Shown: positions 1-11,720 of the stretch, one piece after another
Position numbering within the stretch: the stretch's first letter is position 1
Layout: every line of letters starts with the position of its first letter
Assembly (NCBI GenBank): GCA_036924085.1
Contig: JAVGWX010000003.1
Span: forward strand, 113,009,764-113,073,763
DNA from: Ariolimax columbianus
Lineage: Eukaryota; Mollusca; Gastropoda; Stylommatophora; Arionidae
DNA: 64,000 nt
Reading direction: 5' to 3'
Notes under the pieces: model-generated
What the model was told of the DNA's origin: nothing
Databases searched by the model: none
The model's input: the letters and a program-made list of their open reading frames with translations, nothing else
Program-made: the position numbers and the translations under genes

Positions 1-190
1 TTCAAGAAGACAAACCATGATAGGTGTCATGATTGTCCAAACATTCAAGAAGACAAACCATGATAGGTGTCATGATTGTCCAAACATTCAAGAAGACAAA
101 CCACGATAGGTGTCATGATCACCGATGGATCCAAGAAGAAAGACCATCATCGATGTCATGATTGTCCAAGTATCCAAGAAAACAATTAAT
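1..190. repeat. 43-bp minisatellite, about 4 copies, in an intron
   Basis: The first three units start at 1, 44 and 87, a 43-bp period, and are nearly identical. A diverged unit follows from about 129 and a partial one from about 173. The array lies directly before the 3' splice site of the downstream exon, so it is intronic sequence of that plus-strand gene. Confidence 0.85.
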
Positions 191-257
191 GTATTGTAAG
201 ACTTGTAATCATTATTTTAACAATAAAGTATGACATTTTGTACCTTTACGTTTTCAG

Positions 258-3180
258 ATTCGTTCTTACAATAGCACAAGAATGCAACCCTTATGAGCAT
301 AATGACTCTTATGCCGAACGACTAAACCATTTACCTCAACAATTTCCTGAGACATCCTCCCACAATATTCTTCCAATCCAAGTCGACAATCAGTCACCAG
401 ATCAAGTCAACGACTCGTCGCAAAATCTGTCTCAGCCTCGTGTAGCAAATGACGAAATATCCAAGAGTCCTGAGTACATACGTCCAAACAAATTTGGAAA
501 ATCTCAACCGAGTAGCACAGACAGCTACCGCTCGCGATATTTGTTCATGAAGACGCGACTGTTGCAGCCTGAAGTGAAAAATACTTCACTAAACGAAGAC
601 CAGGCGACAAAAATTGAGATTTACCGTTCCAAATTACCCAAGTTCAAAGATGCGGCATGGATAGATCCCATTCTTCAGACTGATGCAGAAGACAGCGAGG
701 TTAATGTAAGGACAACCACACCCGAGAGTTCAGAATTGGCAAAACTGCGATGGATGGAAGAAAAGAGAATCTTATTTGAACAGAAAATGAAATTCTTTAG
801 AAATTTTTATCCTGAAACTGTTGACAGTCTAACGAGTGACACAGAAACTTTGTCTATAGATTATGCCGAAGAACAGACCGATGTCAATGTTCCGAATCCA
901 TCAGACACAACTGAGAAGTTCATCAGAAGCTTGGACTCTCACAAAATCGGCAATGGTTCCGGCAGACCCAGATACGCATTAAGGCAAAACGAAAATGATA
1001 TTCTCCCCAATCTTCCTCCCGGTTCAGAGATACAATCTAGCGACTATCAAATAGATAGCCCAGAAGATGAGGCAAGAATGTTAGAAAGTCCATCTCTACA
1101 AATGAATGAAAAAGACACTCCACACATAAAACAAACAAAACTCAATTTTCGTCGTCTCGATAGTTCCAATGTTTTCGTGAGGCCAACCAAACATGCGAAA
1201 TTGGAACACACCAAAGATGTGCAGCATTTAAATAGGTCCATATTGGTTTCTGAAAAAGCAGAAATCTTGCGTCCTTACCGGAAACAGGAAGATCTTGTCA
1301 ACCAGTCTCAAGAATATTCTTCAACTAGTACACAGCCTAGTAACATTAAACTTGACTTGATGGAATTTAAAACGACCAATTCTAACTCTATTAAAATAGC
1401 TGAAGAGTTCACCAATGGTCAAGTTCCGTCTACAGAATCAATGCAACCTTTAAATCTTGTCGGGAAATCAGTTCAGGATAGACAAACTATACCACAATCA
1501 ATTGGTAGTACTGTATCATTTTCCCATTCTGTGATAAACATTTCCAATGTAGATCATATATATCCGACAAGCGTTTCACGTGACGAAGATAATTTACAAA
1601 CATCGTATGAAACAGTCCCAATTAGTAGTTTTGTGCAGCTTTCAACTAACTCCCCAAAAGAGAAGTCACGTGTACCAGAAAGCGACACTCAAGACGGCAA
1701 GCAAAGTTCAGATTTTCATGAATCGTTAGCTACACTGCCCGTTACATTACGCACGTTACTATTAGAAAATACATCCCAGCGGCAGGTAACACCCCGGAAA
1801 ATAACAGCTAAACCTGCGGAAACAACAGTTAGTGGACGAGGTGTAGCTATTCAAACAACTCCAAGTACAAACATACTTACACAATTATTATTATCAGTAA
1901 ATAAGAAAAACGTTTTTGTAAGGTCGACATTTCACTTATCATACGATGGGATCAGGAACAGTCTGAACGAAAACATTACTTCGACGTCAGAAATACCTTC
2001 CATTTCTCCGTTCATGAATTCTTTAAAAACGCAAATAGAAATATCTAAAACACCGAAAGCAAATATTTCACAAACAGATAACAGCTTGAGAAGCACCATT
2101 AGATCAGCAAGCGCAGACATTTCATCGACAGATGCTCTTAGATTTGTTAGCCTGAGAGCCATAATCCAATCGGCAAGAATGTCGTCGACAGATGCTAGCT
2201 TGAGAGCTACGATCAAATCGGCAAGTACAAATAGTTCATCGACAGAGGCTCCTAGTTTGAAAAGCACAATTAATTCGACAAACATTTTATCAACAGAACA
2301 ACACCTGAGAAACACTATTAAATCTATAGATGCAAATAGTTCATTGATAGATGCCAGCTTGAGAGCTACACTGAAATCGACAAACACATACATTTCATCA
2401 ACAGATGCCAGCTTAAGAGCTACAATTAAGCTGCTAAACACAAGCATTTCGCCGACAGATACTAGCTTGAGAGATTCAGTCAAATCGCCAAGCACATACA
2501 TTTCAACTACGAAGTTTTCGAAAGCGGAAGAACCTCCCATTCAGTCAAGACATGTTCACGATGATGACACAAAAGTTAGTCAATTACCATCAATAACAGA
2601 AACTGGGCCAAATCGAGAACATGACACTACACATTTACCTTCAAGGGAAAGCACTACCTCGTCCCAATGGGAGACAAATCTTACACCGTTGCGTTCGATA
2701 CAAAAAGTTAAAGTCCTTAAAATATTACGTGCAGCAGCTCAGTCCTTCACAGAGCAACCAGTTTCCACAGTGCAAAAATCTTCTATCCGACCAGAAGCTG
2801 AACCAAGAAACGCAGCTGTACCTTTGATGCAAGATGGTAATGCGGATGACCTGTTGCAACAGAATGCAGATACATCAACTATAGCCAGAAGTCAACCATA
2901 TTCTACAGCATCTGGTCAAGCACAGACATCTGAATCCTTGGAGGTGCCGAAAACATCAGGAGCTACCATAAATGCCGGCACATCCCAGGCGAGCGATGAT
3001 GAACATGAGGACATGGAGAAAGATTCCTTCTGGCCAATAGTAGCAGCCCTTGTTATTGGAGTACCAGCAGTAGTTGTCGTTGGAATAGCGATTACAATGA
3101 TCTACAGAAAGAGGTTGGAAGAGCCGGCTCTATTAGTTTGCCAAGAAGCAGCTTCTGCTTCACTTCACCCTTCGCACTGA
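258..3180 (+). CDS. Last exon of a Ser/Thr-rich single-pass membrane protein (unrecognised)
   Basis: I do not recognise this protein. A pyrimidine-rich tract ending in TTTTCAG precedes position 258, so I read a 3' splice site there; the first base completes a split codon and 973 full codons follow to the TGA at 3178-3180. The exon encodes a long, low-complexity, Ser/Thr/Asn-rich region. About seven copies of a ~21-residue repeat (core SLRATIKS...SSTDA) lie at about 2085-2510. An acidic stretch (DDEHEDMEKDS) precedes a hydrophobic segment (FWPIVAALVIGVPAVVVVG, about 3030-3105), then a basic stop-transfer YRKRLEE and a short tail. This fits a type I mucin-like cell-surface protein with a heavily O-glycosylated ectodomain and a ~25-residue cytoplasmic tail; that topology is inferred. 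No signal peptide is visible because upstream exons are outside the window. A non-membrane disordered protein is the alternative. Confidence 0.7.
2085..2510 (+). repeat. Coding tandem repeat of about 21 residues in the membrane-protein exon
   Basis: About seven degenerate units share a core of SLRATIKS followed by a Ser/Thr-rich linker and SSTDA. Units are 60-69 nt long and always multiples of three, so the frame is kept. The pattern is typical of an expanding mucin-like region. Confidence 0.8.
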
Positions 3181-3630
3181 GCAACTTTGTCAAACAAATG
3201 CACCACTGTATATAATGCACATGCACAACATGTTTACTTCAATAGATTTTCATATTCGCTTTCTGTGTGACTTGCAGTACTGCTCCAGCACCGCAGGTTT
3301 TAGCTTTTTCATTAAACAGATCTCTTCCTCTTTTGGACCCTACGATCCTTGACAGTGGAGAACATAATGCACACTGTACGGTGGCATGATTGGTTGCTTG
3401 CATTGATTGGTCTATTCTTTCACATTGAAGCTTAGAGCCACAATGTAATTAAGTAGGACCATTTATGTGAATCATGTAATCTATCATTTGTACTTCTGGT
3501 TTCATAACAATGGTGTTACTAGATGAAGTTGCTAGACCTATGCACCTTTCTCTTTAGTCTTGTTTTCCAATATTCTTGCAAGGTTACACTGATCCTTTCC
3601 GTTTCAGCCTAGATACCATTTAGACTGCCC
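3181..3630 (+). other. Probable 3' UTR and flank of the membrane-protein gene
   Basis: No further coding sequence is visible. An ATTAAA hexamer at 3311-3316, about 130 nt after the stop, is a possible polyadenylation signal. No AATAAA was found nearby. Confidence 0.4.
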
Positions 3631-3945
3631 CCTCATATAAATATCGTGTCACGAACGTAGAAATAGGTCAGAGAGTTGAAGACGCTATTGATCCTTTTGA
3701 AGATCTGTTCACAGCTACCAAAAGACGAAAGATGGCCTGGTGCGAGCACGTCGCGAGTTCCAACGGAATTACCAACTCGATACTCTTTGGTTCCGTACCG
3801 GGACAGAGAGGGCGAGGACGTCCAAGGAAGAGATGGGTGGACAACATCACTGAGCGGTCAGGCTTTCGTCCCAGTGAGATACGACAGGCCTGTTCGTGTG
3901 TTTATTTAGCATTATATTCTCTGTCCTGGGGCAAAGAATTGTGAT
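3630..3945 (+). pseudogene. LINE fragment, C-terminal end of reverse transcriptase
   Basis: The frame through 3732 reads RRKMAWCEHVASSN, then a GSVPGQRGRGRPRKRW-like segment and DNITERSGF. This resembles the region after the RT domain of many animal non-LTR retrotransposons (the 'GRGRPRKRW' end). It is 5'-truncated with frame breaks, and the flanks hold no gene. Confidence 0.7.
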
Positions 3946-4099
3946 CTGTCTCTATCCAGAAGAGTGGTAGTAGTCGCTGGGTTGGCTATGGTCTGGATAG
4001 CTTTCTTTTTTTCAAGGTGTGTAATTTACAATTGTAATTACAATTCTAAGCGGTGTGTCATTGTCGTGTAACTCGACTGTGTCGTTGATATGTCCTTCA

Positions 4100-4620
4100 A
4101 GAGTGTTATGTGTGTGGCATCTCAATGGAGGCGAGCCATATGTTGTCATAGTTATTCAATGATGTCCATCCCTCTCCCACTAGTGGCGCTCACCAAACAA
4201 GAGCAACCGTGGCACCAAACTTGCAAATACTGTGGAACTGGTGCACATCACGGATGATGTGGTGTGCTGAATCTCCACTAATGTTCAAAAGTTTTACGAT
4301 TTCATTCACAGTCACTCGACCATTTTCTATCACAATGTTACGTCCGATGCTAGTGTCACTCACTTATCGATGTGTCTGGCCCGATCGAGAACAGACTCTT
4401 ACAGAACTCACGCTATCTGGAACTTCCTACTTCTCTCGTAAACTTGCTAGATAGACAGAAATGAATCACCGTACTGAAACTTAATTCGGCGATGAATTTC
4501 GATAATGTCTTTCCAATGCTGCTAAAACAACGGATAAAAGAACGCTATTTATCTTTGGTGTATGCAACTAGTGAAACGACCATCTTTAAACAGAGTCTAT
4601 GTAGTTCTTACACACCTTGA
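4100..4620 (-). pseudogene. Degraded mariner-like transposase fragment (N-terminal helix-turn-helix region)
   Basis: On the minus strand about 4360-4200 reads ENGRVTVNEIVKLLNISG, followed by DSAHHIIRD. This pattern (RVTV.EI...L.IS.GSAH.II.D) is seen in the second helix-turn-helix of mariner-family transposases. The frame ends at a stop near 4200 and no DDE catalytic part is seen. Exact element ends are uncertain. Confidence 0.55.
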
Positions 4621-4726
4621 TGCTAAATGCAGGACGCTCACGAAATCCTTAGGAACGATACTGCCAATATTTATAATGGAAAGCCGTCTAGAAATTATAT
4701 CGGAATTTTAGTGTTTTCAATCATAG

Positions 4727-5157
4727 GACACACACACACACACACATACACACACACACACATACACACATACAGACACACACACACATATACACACATA
4801 CACACACACTCACATACACACAGACATACACACACATACACACACACATACACACACACACATATACACACACATATACACACACATACACACACACGCA
4901 TACACACACACAGACACACAGACACACACACATACACACACACATACACACACACATACACATACACACAGACACACACACACACACATACACACGCACA
5001 TACACACATACACACACACACAGACACACAGATACACACATACACACACAGACACACACACATACACAGACACATACACACACAGACACACAGACACACA
5101 CATACACACACAGAGACACACATACACACACACACACACACACAGAGACACACACAA
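4727..5157. repeat. Imperfect (CA)n microsatellite, about 430 bp
   Basis: Nearly pure CA dinucleotides with frequent T and G interruptions (CACATA, CACAGA). Long His/Thr-rich or Cys/Val-rich open frames here are by-products of the dinucleotide. Confidence 0.97.
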
Positions 5158-5439
5158 AACATATATATATCCAACTGTGGGAACGGCGTGGGATAGTGGT
5201 TAAATGACACGGCTCAAAACCTCATCACAGCACCGGCCGTTACCCCGAGAAAATAAATCATTTGAAAATACAGAAGGAAGCAGGCCCTTAAATCAAATGC
5301 ATGCTCAAGTCAGATGCACTGGGCTTACAGGCGCGAAATAAAAAACACAGTGCAATGCACACCGCCTTGGGGATTAGAGAAATAAGGTGAACGAAAAAAT
5401 AATCCAACTGTAAAAAGTTCGCTTCTTTTACGTGCATTA

Positions 5440-5960
5440 CACGTGCACGCCCATTACCACAAAATCAAACATGCTGGAGGGAGAGCCGTTGGGAAAGCTT
5501 ATCTGGGCAGAACAATTGACACAACAAGAATTACAGATGCAAATGTGACGGTTAGAGATGGAAAGTCAAGAATGGCCTTCCTGGATCTAAACAACACATC
5601 ATCCATGCAAATAATGATACACACCAAATTTAGAATATTCAACGTCAGTATCAAGTCGGTGCTGTTGTATGAAACCGAACATGGAGGACGACCAAGGTGC
5701 GACAGCAAAGAATGCAGATGCCTGTGAAGGATAATAAGCATAAAGTGACAGGACATGGTGAGGAATGAGGATATGCGGGAAAGAAGTCACAAACATGCAG
5801 TGGAGAGTGCATTAAGAAAACAAAATGGGGCTGGATAGGACATACGCTGAGAAATGCACCGTCCAACATAGCCAATCAGGCTCTCACAAGAAATCCTAAA
5901 TGAACGAGAAAAAATCTGAACTAAAAATTCAGGAAGAAGAAAATATGAGTCGGAACTTTG
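5440..5960 (+). pseudogene. LINE fragment, end of reverse transcriptase
   Basis: Broken frames read FRIFNVSIKSVLLYETE near 5630-5680 and TKWGWIGHTLRNAPSNI near 5820-5880. Both match the conserved order RIFN.NVKSVLLYG.E ... KW.WIGHTLRK....I in animal non-LTR elements. Several stops and frameshifts show it is dead. The same family is seen at 35.5, 39.5 and 60.4 kb. Confidence 0.7.
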
Positions 5961-6660
5961 ATTAAATGGCTACACTTGGACAGGCAGAAAGTGTAGCAGA
6001 GGACCGTGAATACTTGCCAGATGTTGTTAATTACCTATGCACTGAGAGCTATGATGAGCTTTTAATTGATCGTTTGATTGAGCATGTGCACAGGACTTCA
6101 GAGTTTATCGTCGGTCTCTAAAAGGTTCGGGTACTCGTTCTCAACACCTTTGTGGCCAGGGTCTCCTTTCAAACTATGGTTTTGTTTCGTGATTTCTTTC
6201 GTTTCCTGAGAGACGAGTGTCTCACCTCTTTGATATACTGTAGATGTGCAAAGAGCTAAAGCCAAACAATAATTAAAATCCTACCCAATACGCCACTAGC
6301 CTTCCCTCGCGTCAAGTAAACCGTGAAAACTAAAAATTGCAAACAAGAACCCACTACGGATAGCCTTCGACTACATAACAGAAGGCATATACCTGCCCGT
6401 TTGAATTCAGGGATTCATAGTATTCCAGGTAAGTGTATGTTTGTGTGTGTGTAATATATAATTATCTTGAACTTCACTATTATCTTTTGTCGTATTTAAC
6501 TGATAGAAGCTTTTAATTACATGCACGCACATATATGCACGATGGCTTAAAAGCTTGAAAATTTGGCATCAATACTTAGAGGAGCTTGTTCGCTTATCGA
6601 ACTTACAAATTATATCAATACCTAGTTCCTGATATTTCTCGATACGGAATTAATTTAGTA
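5960..6660. other. Intergenic stretch with no recognised feature
   Basis: AT-rich sequence with many stops on both strands. I see no gene, tandem array or recognisable element. Confidence 0.5.
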
Positions 6661-6799
6661 TATCCTGGTTGAGAAAAGGTGTTTGGATCAATGATTTCAA
6701 TCCTGATTTAGATCTTAGGATCACGTTTATATGCATCCTGGATCAGATGTTAGGATTAATGATTCACATCTATGTTTATATCCACCATCATTATGTTCC

Positions 6800-7490
6800 G
6801 TCTCCGCAGCGGAGGTTGATGGTAATGTATCTCCAGCTGTATCTGCCCGATGCCAGGTCGGTACACTCAGTCAGATTGTGTCCCGACAACATCTAGATTT
6901 TGTCTGTCCATTGTACCTCTACTACTCTCTGGCCCTCTTATCCTCCACTCTTCCCTCCAATATAACCTTCGGCAGACTACCATGTCTCTTGACATGATCA
7001 AAATATTTTGCTTTTCTCCTTTTTATTTCCTTTAGAAGCGTCATTTCTGCCTTCAGTTGTTCAATGACTTCATTATTTGTTTTTTGTATCTTTCCAAGAA
7101 ACTTGACCAAGTCTATAAAGACTCACATTTCAAAGGATTCAATCATATTCTTCATTTTCTTTGTAAAGATCCAGGCTTCTACTACATACAATGCAACTGA
7201 ATGCACATAGCATTTAATGATTCTCATTTTTATTTTATGAGATATCTGCTTGGACAGAAGTGGATGTCTCGTGCTGTTAACTGTATTCTTCGACAATGCA
7301 ATTCTCTTAAAGATCTCCATTTCGCATACACAATTATTAGCTGGTCAAGGAATAAGTAGCTTGACACTTTGTTCCAGAGTTTTACCATTTCTATGGATGT
7401 CAACTTGTGAACTTTATTTCTTTTTTGTGAACACAACAATTTTTGTCTTTTTTATGCTGATTTCCAGACTACATTTCTTAATTGTTATTA
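6800..7490 (-). pseudogene. LINE fragment, end of reverse transcriptase, inside the 33-bp satellite region
   Basis: Read on the minus strand in three broken frames: first VHKLTSIEMVKLWNKVSS, then SHKIKMRIIKCYVHSVAL with W.FTKKM..MIESFEM, then KYFDHVKRHGSLPKVILEG. These are successive conserved blocks of a non-LTR RT C-terminus in the right order. The same satellite sequence lies on both sides, so the element appears to have inserted into the array. Confidence 0.7.
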
Positions 7491-9109
7491 TATCCATTAG
7501 GGTTGACGATTTTCATCCAGGGTTACATCGTTAGATTAAGGATTTACATCCTGGATTACATCGTAAGATTAAAGATTTACATCCTGGTTTACATCGTAAG
7601 ATTAAGGATTTACATCCTGGTATGCATCGTAAGATTAAGGATTTACATCCTGGTTTACATCGTAAGATTAAGGATTTACATCCTGGTTTAGTTGTTAGAT
7701 TATTAATTTACATTCAGATTTAAATATTGGGATTAATTATTTACGTTTAGGTTTAGATATTCGTGGTAGTAATCTACATCCAGATTAGATGCTGAGTTGA
7801 AAGGTTCCATTTTTTGGGTCATCTTAGAATGTGTGATCGGCTTAGTGATTTAGATGTTGAGATTAACGATGCTCATCTTGATTTAGATACTAAAGTTACT
7901 GATTAACATCCTGGTTTAGTTATTAGGGTTTATTATTAATAATGTACATCTTAGTTTACATTTCGAGATTAATTATTTACATCAGGCGTTATATAGTGTT
8001 GCTAATAATTATTTACATGTTGGTTTAGGTATTAATATGAATTATTTACATCCTAGTTTATGTATTGTGGATACTGATTTACATGCAATTGACAATTTAC
8101 AAATTGGCTTAAATATTGTGATTAATGATTTACAATCTGGTTTAGACAATAGCATTAATTATTTCCTTCCTGGTTTAGATCATAGGATTAGTGATTTACT
8201 TCCTAGTTTAGATCATAGGATTAATTATTTACTTCCTGATTTAGGTCACAGGATTAATAATTTACATCCTAGTTTACATCACAGCATTAATGATCTACAT
8301 TATGGTATAGATCACAGTATTAATGATTTACATCCTTGTTTATCTCACAAGATAATTGATTTATATCATAGTTTAGACCATACAATTTATGATTTTCTCC
8401 CTATCTACGCATTGTAGTAAATTAAATACATCCTGGTTTCGATATTAGAATAAACGATTTACTTACTGGTTTAGATATTAGAATACATTATTTATATCCT
8501 GATTTAGATATTAGGATAAATTATTTCCATCCTGGTTTCGATATTGGGATGAATTATTTATATTGTTTTAGATACTGGAATCAATTATTCATATTCTGGT
8601 TTAGATATTAGGATCAGTTATTCATATTCTGGTTTAAATATAGGGATTAATTATTTAATTTTTGCTTTCGATACTGGGATATATTATTTACATCCTGGTT
8701 TGGATATTGTGATTGATCATTTAGATCCTGATTATATATTTGGATTAGCAATTTAAACCTAGATCTTATGGTTAAGGATTTGCATTCTGTTTGTTTTTTT
8801 TCAATTATGGGACAACATGATGATTTAGATCTTGGATTAGATATTGTGGCTAAGGATTTACTTTATGATTTAGATACTGCGGGTAATAGTTTGAATTCTA
8901 GTTTGTTTGTGAGAAAGGTTTGTCTTTCTGTTTTTTAATTAGCAGAGGCACGCTGTTTTCTACCCCAGACCGTAGTTTATTTAGGCGATATCATAATGTA
9001 TTAACCAGTGCTTGGATGCTTTCGTGCGTCTGTATGTACCTACGATAGGGCGATCTCAGTGCTCAAACCCAACCAAAGTACAATGGAAGGGCCATCTTGA
9101 GGACGTGTG

Positions 9110-9304
9110 TTATTGTGTATGTGTGTAAGTGTGTGCGTGTGTGTGTGTGTGTGCGAGCATGTGTGTGTGTGTTCGTGCGTGCATGCATTCGTGCGTGCGT
9201 GCGTGCATGCATTCGTGCGTGCGTGCGTGAATGTGTGTGCGTGCGTGCGTGAATGTGTGTGCGTGCGTGCGTGCCTGCGTGTGTGTGTGTGTGCGCGCGC
9301 GTGC

Positions 9305-9378
<74 letters not shown>
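9110..9378. repeat. (TG)n/(CGTG)n microsatellite
   Basis: TG dinucleotides mixed with GTGC tetranucleotides and ending in about 35 pure GT units. It sits inside the 33-bp satellite region. Open frames across it are artefacts of composition. Confidence 0.97.
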
Positions 9379-9381
<3 letters not shown>

Positions 9382-10859
9382 GTGTGTGTATAACCAAGTG
9401 GAATCATTTCTTATTTTTTTTTTAGGTTTAGATCTTAGAATTAATCAGTGCCATCCTTGTTTTGTTGATATTGTTTATGATTTTTATTAAATTGAGGGTT
9501 AAGATTTGCATCCTGGGTTTAGATATTAAGGCTTATGATTTACTTCTTGGCTTGGTTACTAAGGTTAATTATTTACATCATTGTTTAAATGATGGGGTTA
9601 CTGGTATTTATCCTAGTTTGGTTTAGATCTTAAGTTTAATTAATTCTTTCCTAGTTTATTTATTGACTTTATTTTTGTTATTGATTTAACATCTTGATTT
9701 AGATATTAGGAATATTGATTCACATTATGTTTTTGATGCTGAAGTAATTTGTTTGCATCTTTGTTTCGATATTGATGTTCATGATTTACATCCTGGTTTC
9801 GATATTAATGATAATGATTTACATCATAATTAGAATATTTACGTAAATGTTCGTTTAAATATTGTGGTTAATGTTTTACATCTTTGATTATATATTTAGG
9901 TTATTGTTTTACATCCTTAGTTAGATATTATGATAATTTTTTTACATCTTGGTTTACTTATTCAGGTTAATAACCTACATAAATTTTTTTTTATTTTTAG
10001 CTATCAGGGTTAAGGATTTATTTGGAGGTGTAAATGCTGAAATAATAGATAACATCATAGTTTAGGTTAAATTCTTTGATTAATTATTTATAATCTGATT
10101 TAGTTATCGTTGTTATTTGTTATTTATTCTAATATATATATATGGAGGTTAAAGAGTTACACACTGGTTAGACAATGAGGTTAATGGTTTATATCCTGTT
10201 TTATATATTGGAGTTAATGGTTTGCATATTGGTTTATATATTGGTGTTAGTGGTTTGCATATTGGTTTATATATTAAGGTTAATGGTTTGCATATCAGTT
10301 TAAATATTGGGGTTAACAGTTTATATCCTGGTTTATATATTGCAGTTAAAGGTTTACATATTAGTTTATGTATTGGGTTCAATGGTTGACAGATTAGATT
10401 AGATATTGAGATCAATGGTTTGTTTTCTAGTTTATATATTGAGGATAATATTCTACATATTAGTTTATATATTGGGGGTTGACGGATTATATACTAGTTT
10501 ATATATTGTTTTTATTTGAATACATATTAGTGTATATCTTGAGGATATTTGACTATATATTAGTTTATATATTGGTGTTAATTATTTACATATTAGTTTA
10601 GAAATTGTGGTTAAATGTTTGCCTATTAGTTGAGACATCGGGGTTACTTGATTGACATTTAAATTTAGTTGTTATAAATTACGGTTTACACAGTCGCTTA
10701 AACTTTATAATTACCGACTTAAGAGTTGTGAATAGTATCGGTGACTTCGACTTTAGATTAGCTATTAACATATTTAAAAATCTCAAATTTATTATAAGTC
10801 GTTTCACGTGAGTTAAATAATGTATTGTTGGAGGATTCATACTGGGATATGAATTGTAG

Positions 10860-11075
10860 TGGTTGCCTCTTTAACGTCTTTATATCCGGGTCCATCTTAA
10901 TAGACTCAAACACTAGAGCTAAGTAGAACCGGAGCCAGTTAGGCGCTATCTATAGCTGGTCTTAACCAACTACCTGGAAAAATGTACAAATAACTTGAGC
11001 AGATTTTTTATTTTAATTTTGTTCGGGTTGCGGCCTTTAAGCCTACTCTTTTTTCGATTTCCAACTGCCATTTAA
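10860..11075 (-). repeat. Dispersed repeat (3' body of a tRNA-derived SINE), minus orientation
   Basis: The reverse complement matches 17.40-17.58 kb over both the GCTTAA..GGCCGC segment and the AGCTATAGAT.GCGCCTAACTG ... GAGTCTATTAAGATGGAC segment. Other copies of this body are at 28.7 and 53.9 kb. The tRNA-like head is missing here. Confidence 0.65.
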
Positions 11076-11708
11076 ACACAACACAAAAATTATCAAATAA
11101 ATACAATGCACAAACTCTCCAGTTAAACACACAAAAACTCCCCAATTAAATACGCAAAAACTCTCAAATTAAACACAACAACAAAATTGCTGCTTCCGTT
11201 ATTAAGAACCGACGTCATTTCACTCCAGGATGACGCACAGGTGCTACATAAATTTCAGCAAAATACGGTATGTACAGATGGTTTTTTATCTTGCTGGACT
11301 AGTACATTATTTCTCCGCCCTATCAGACGGCCCTGTCTATCTGTCCCACCTCAAATTCCAAGATACTACAGTCTGTGTGTTACTGGCTTGTCGGCCGTAC
11401 TGTCACTCTTAACTTAGCTTAACATGCATGATATGTTAATTGATGTGTTACTTCTTGACGTCTGAGAGATGAAGTAAATCAAGATAATAAATGCGGTATA
11501 CTATGTTAATACGAGAGTAAGTCAGTAATTATGTCACAAGTTGACATGGCATAAGAGAAAAATATAGATGGTAGTTTCTAAAAGTGTTGTGCTTCTTTGT
11601 TTGTTTCTTTGTTAGTTTTTTTGTTGTTGTATTTTGTGTTGTTTTTTTTAATAGGGTGTGGAGGTAGCTAGGGGGAGAAAAGTTGAGAACTTTCTGCAAG
11701 GATATTCA
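11075..11708. other. Intergenic stretch with a weak ~30-bp repeat at its start
   Basis: Between 11070 and 11180 a unit like AAACACAAAAACTC..AATTAA occurs three to four times. The rest holds no recognised gene or element. Confidence 0.45.
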
Positions 11709-11720
11709 GAAGGAAATAAT

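Larger units (their letters stand above)
6670..10650. repeat. Highly diverged 33-bp satellite region, about 4 kb
   Basis: A motif like ATTTACATCCTGGTTTAGAT with a GGATTAAT-like spacer recurs with a 33-bp step (for example 7562, 7595, 7628; 8181 and 8214). It continues in a changed form (GGTTTATATATTGG..TTAATGGTTTGC) to about 10.6 kb. It is interrupted by a LINE fragment (6.8-7.5 kb) and a TG microsatellite (9.1-9.4 kb). The strong decay suggests an old array. Confidence 0.75.

Noticed and set aside
4627..5210. Long His/Thr-rich and Cys/Val-rich open frames
   Set aside because: They follow from the (CA)n dinucleotide, which lacks stops in most frames.
5185..5260. Possible tRNA-like SINE head (GGGATAGTGGTTAAATGACA)
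   Set aside because: Only an A-box-like motif is visible, with no B box and no second copy in the window.
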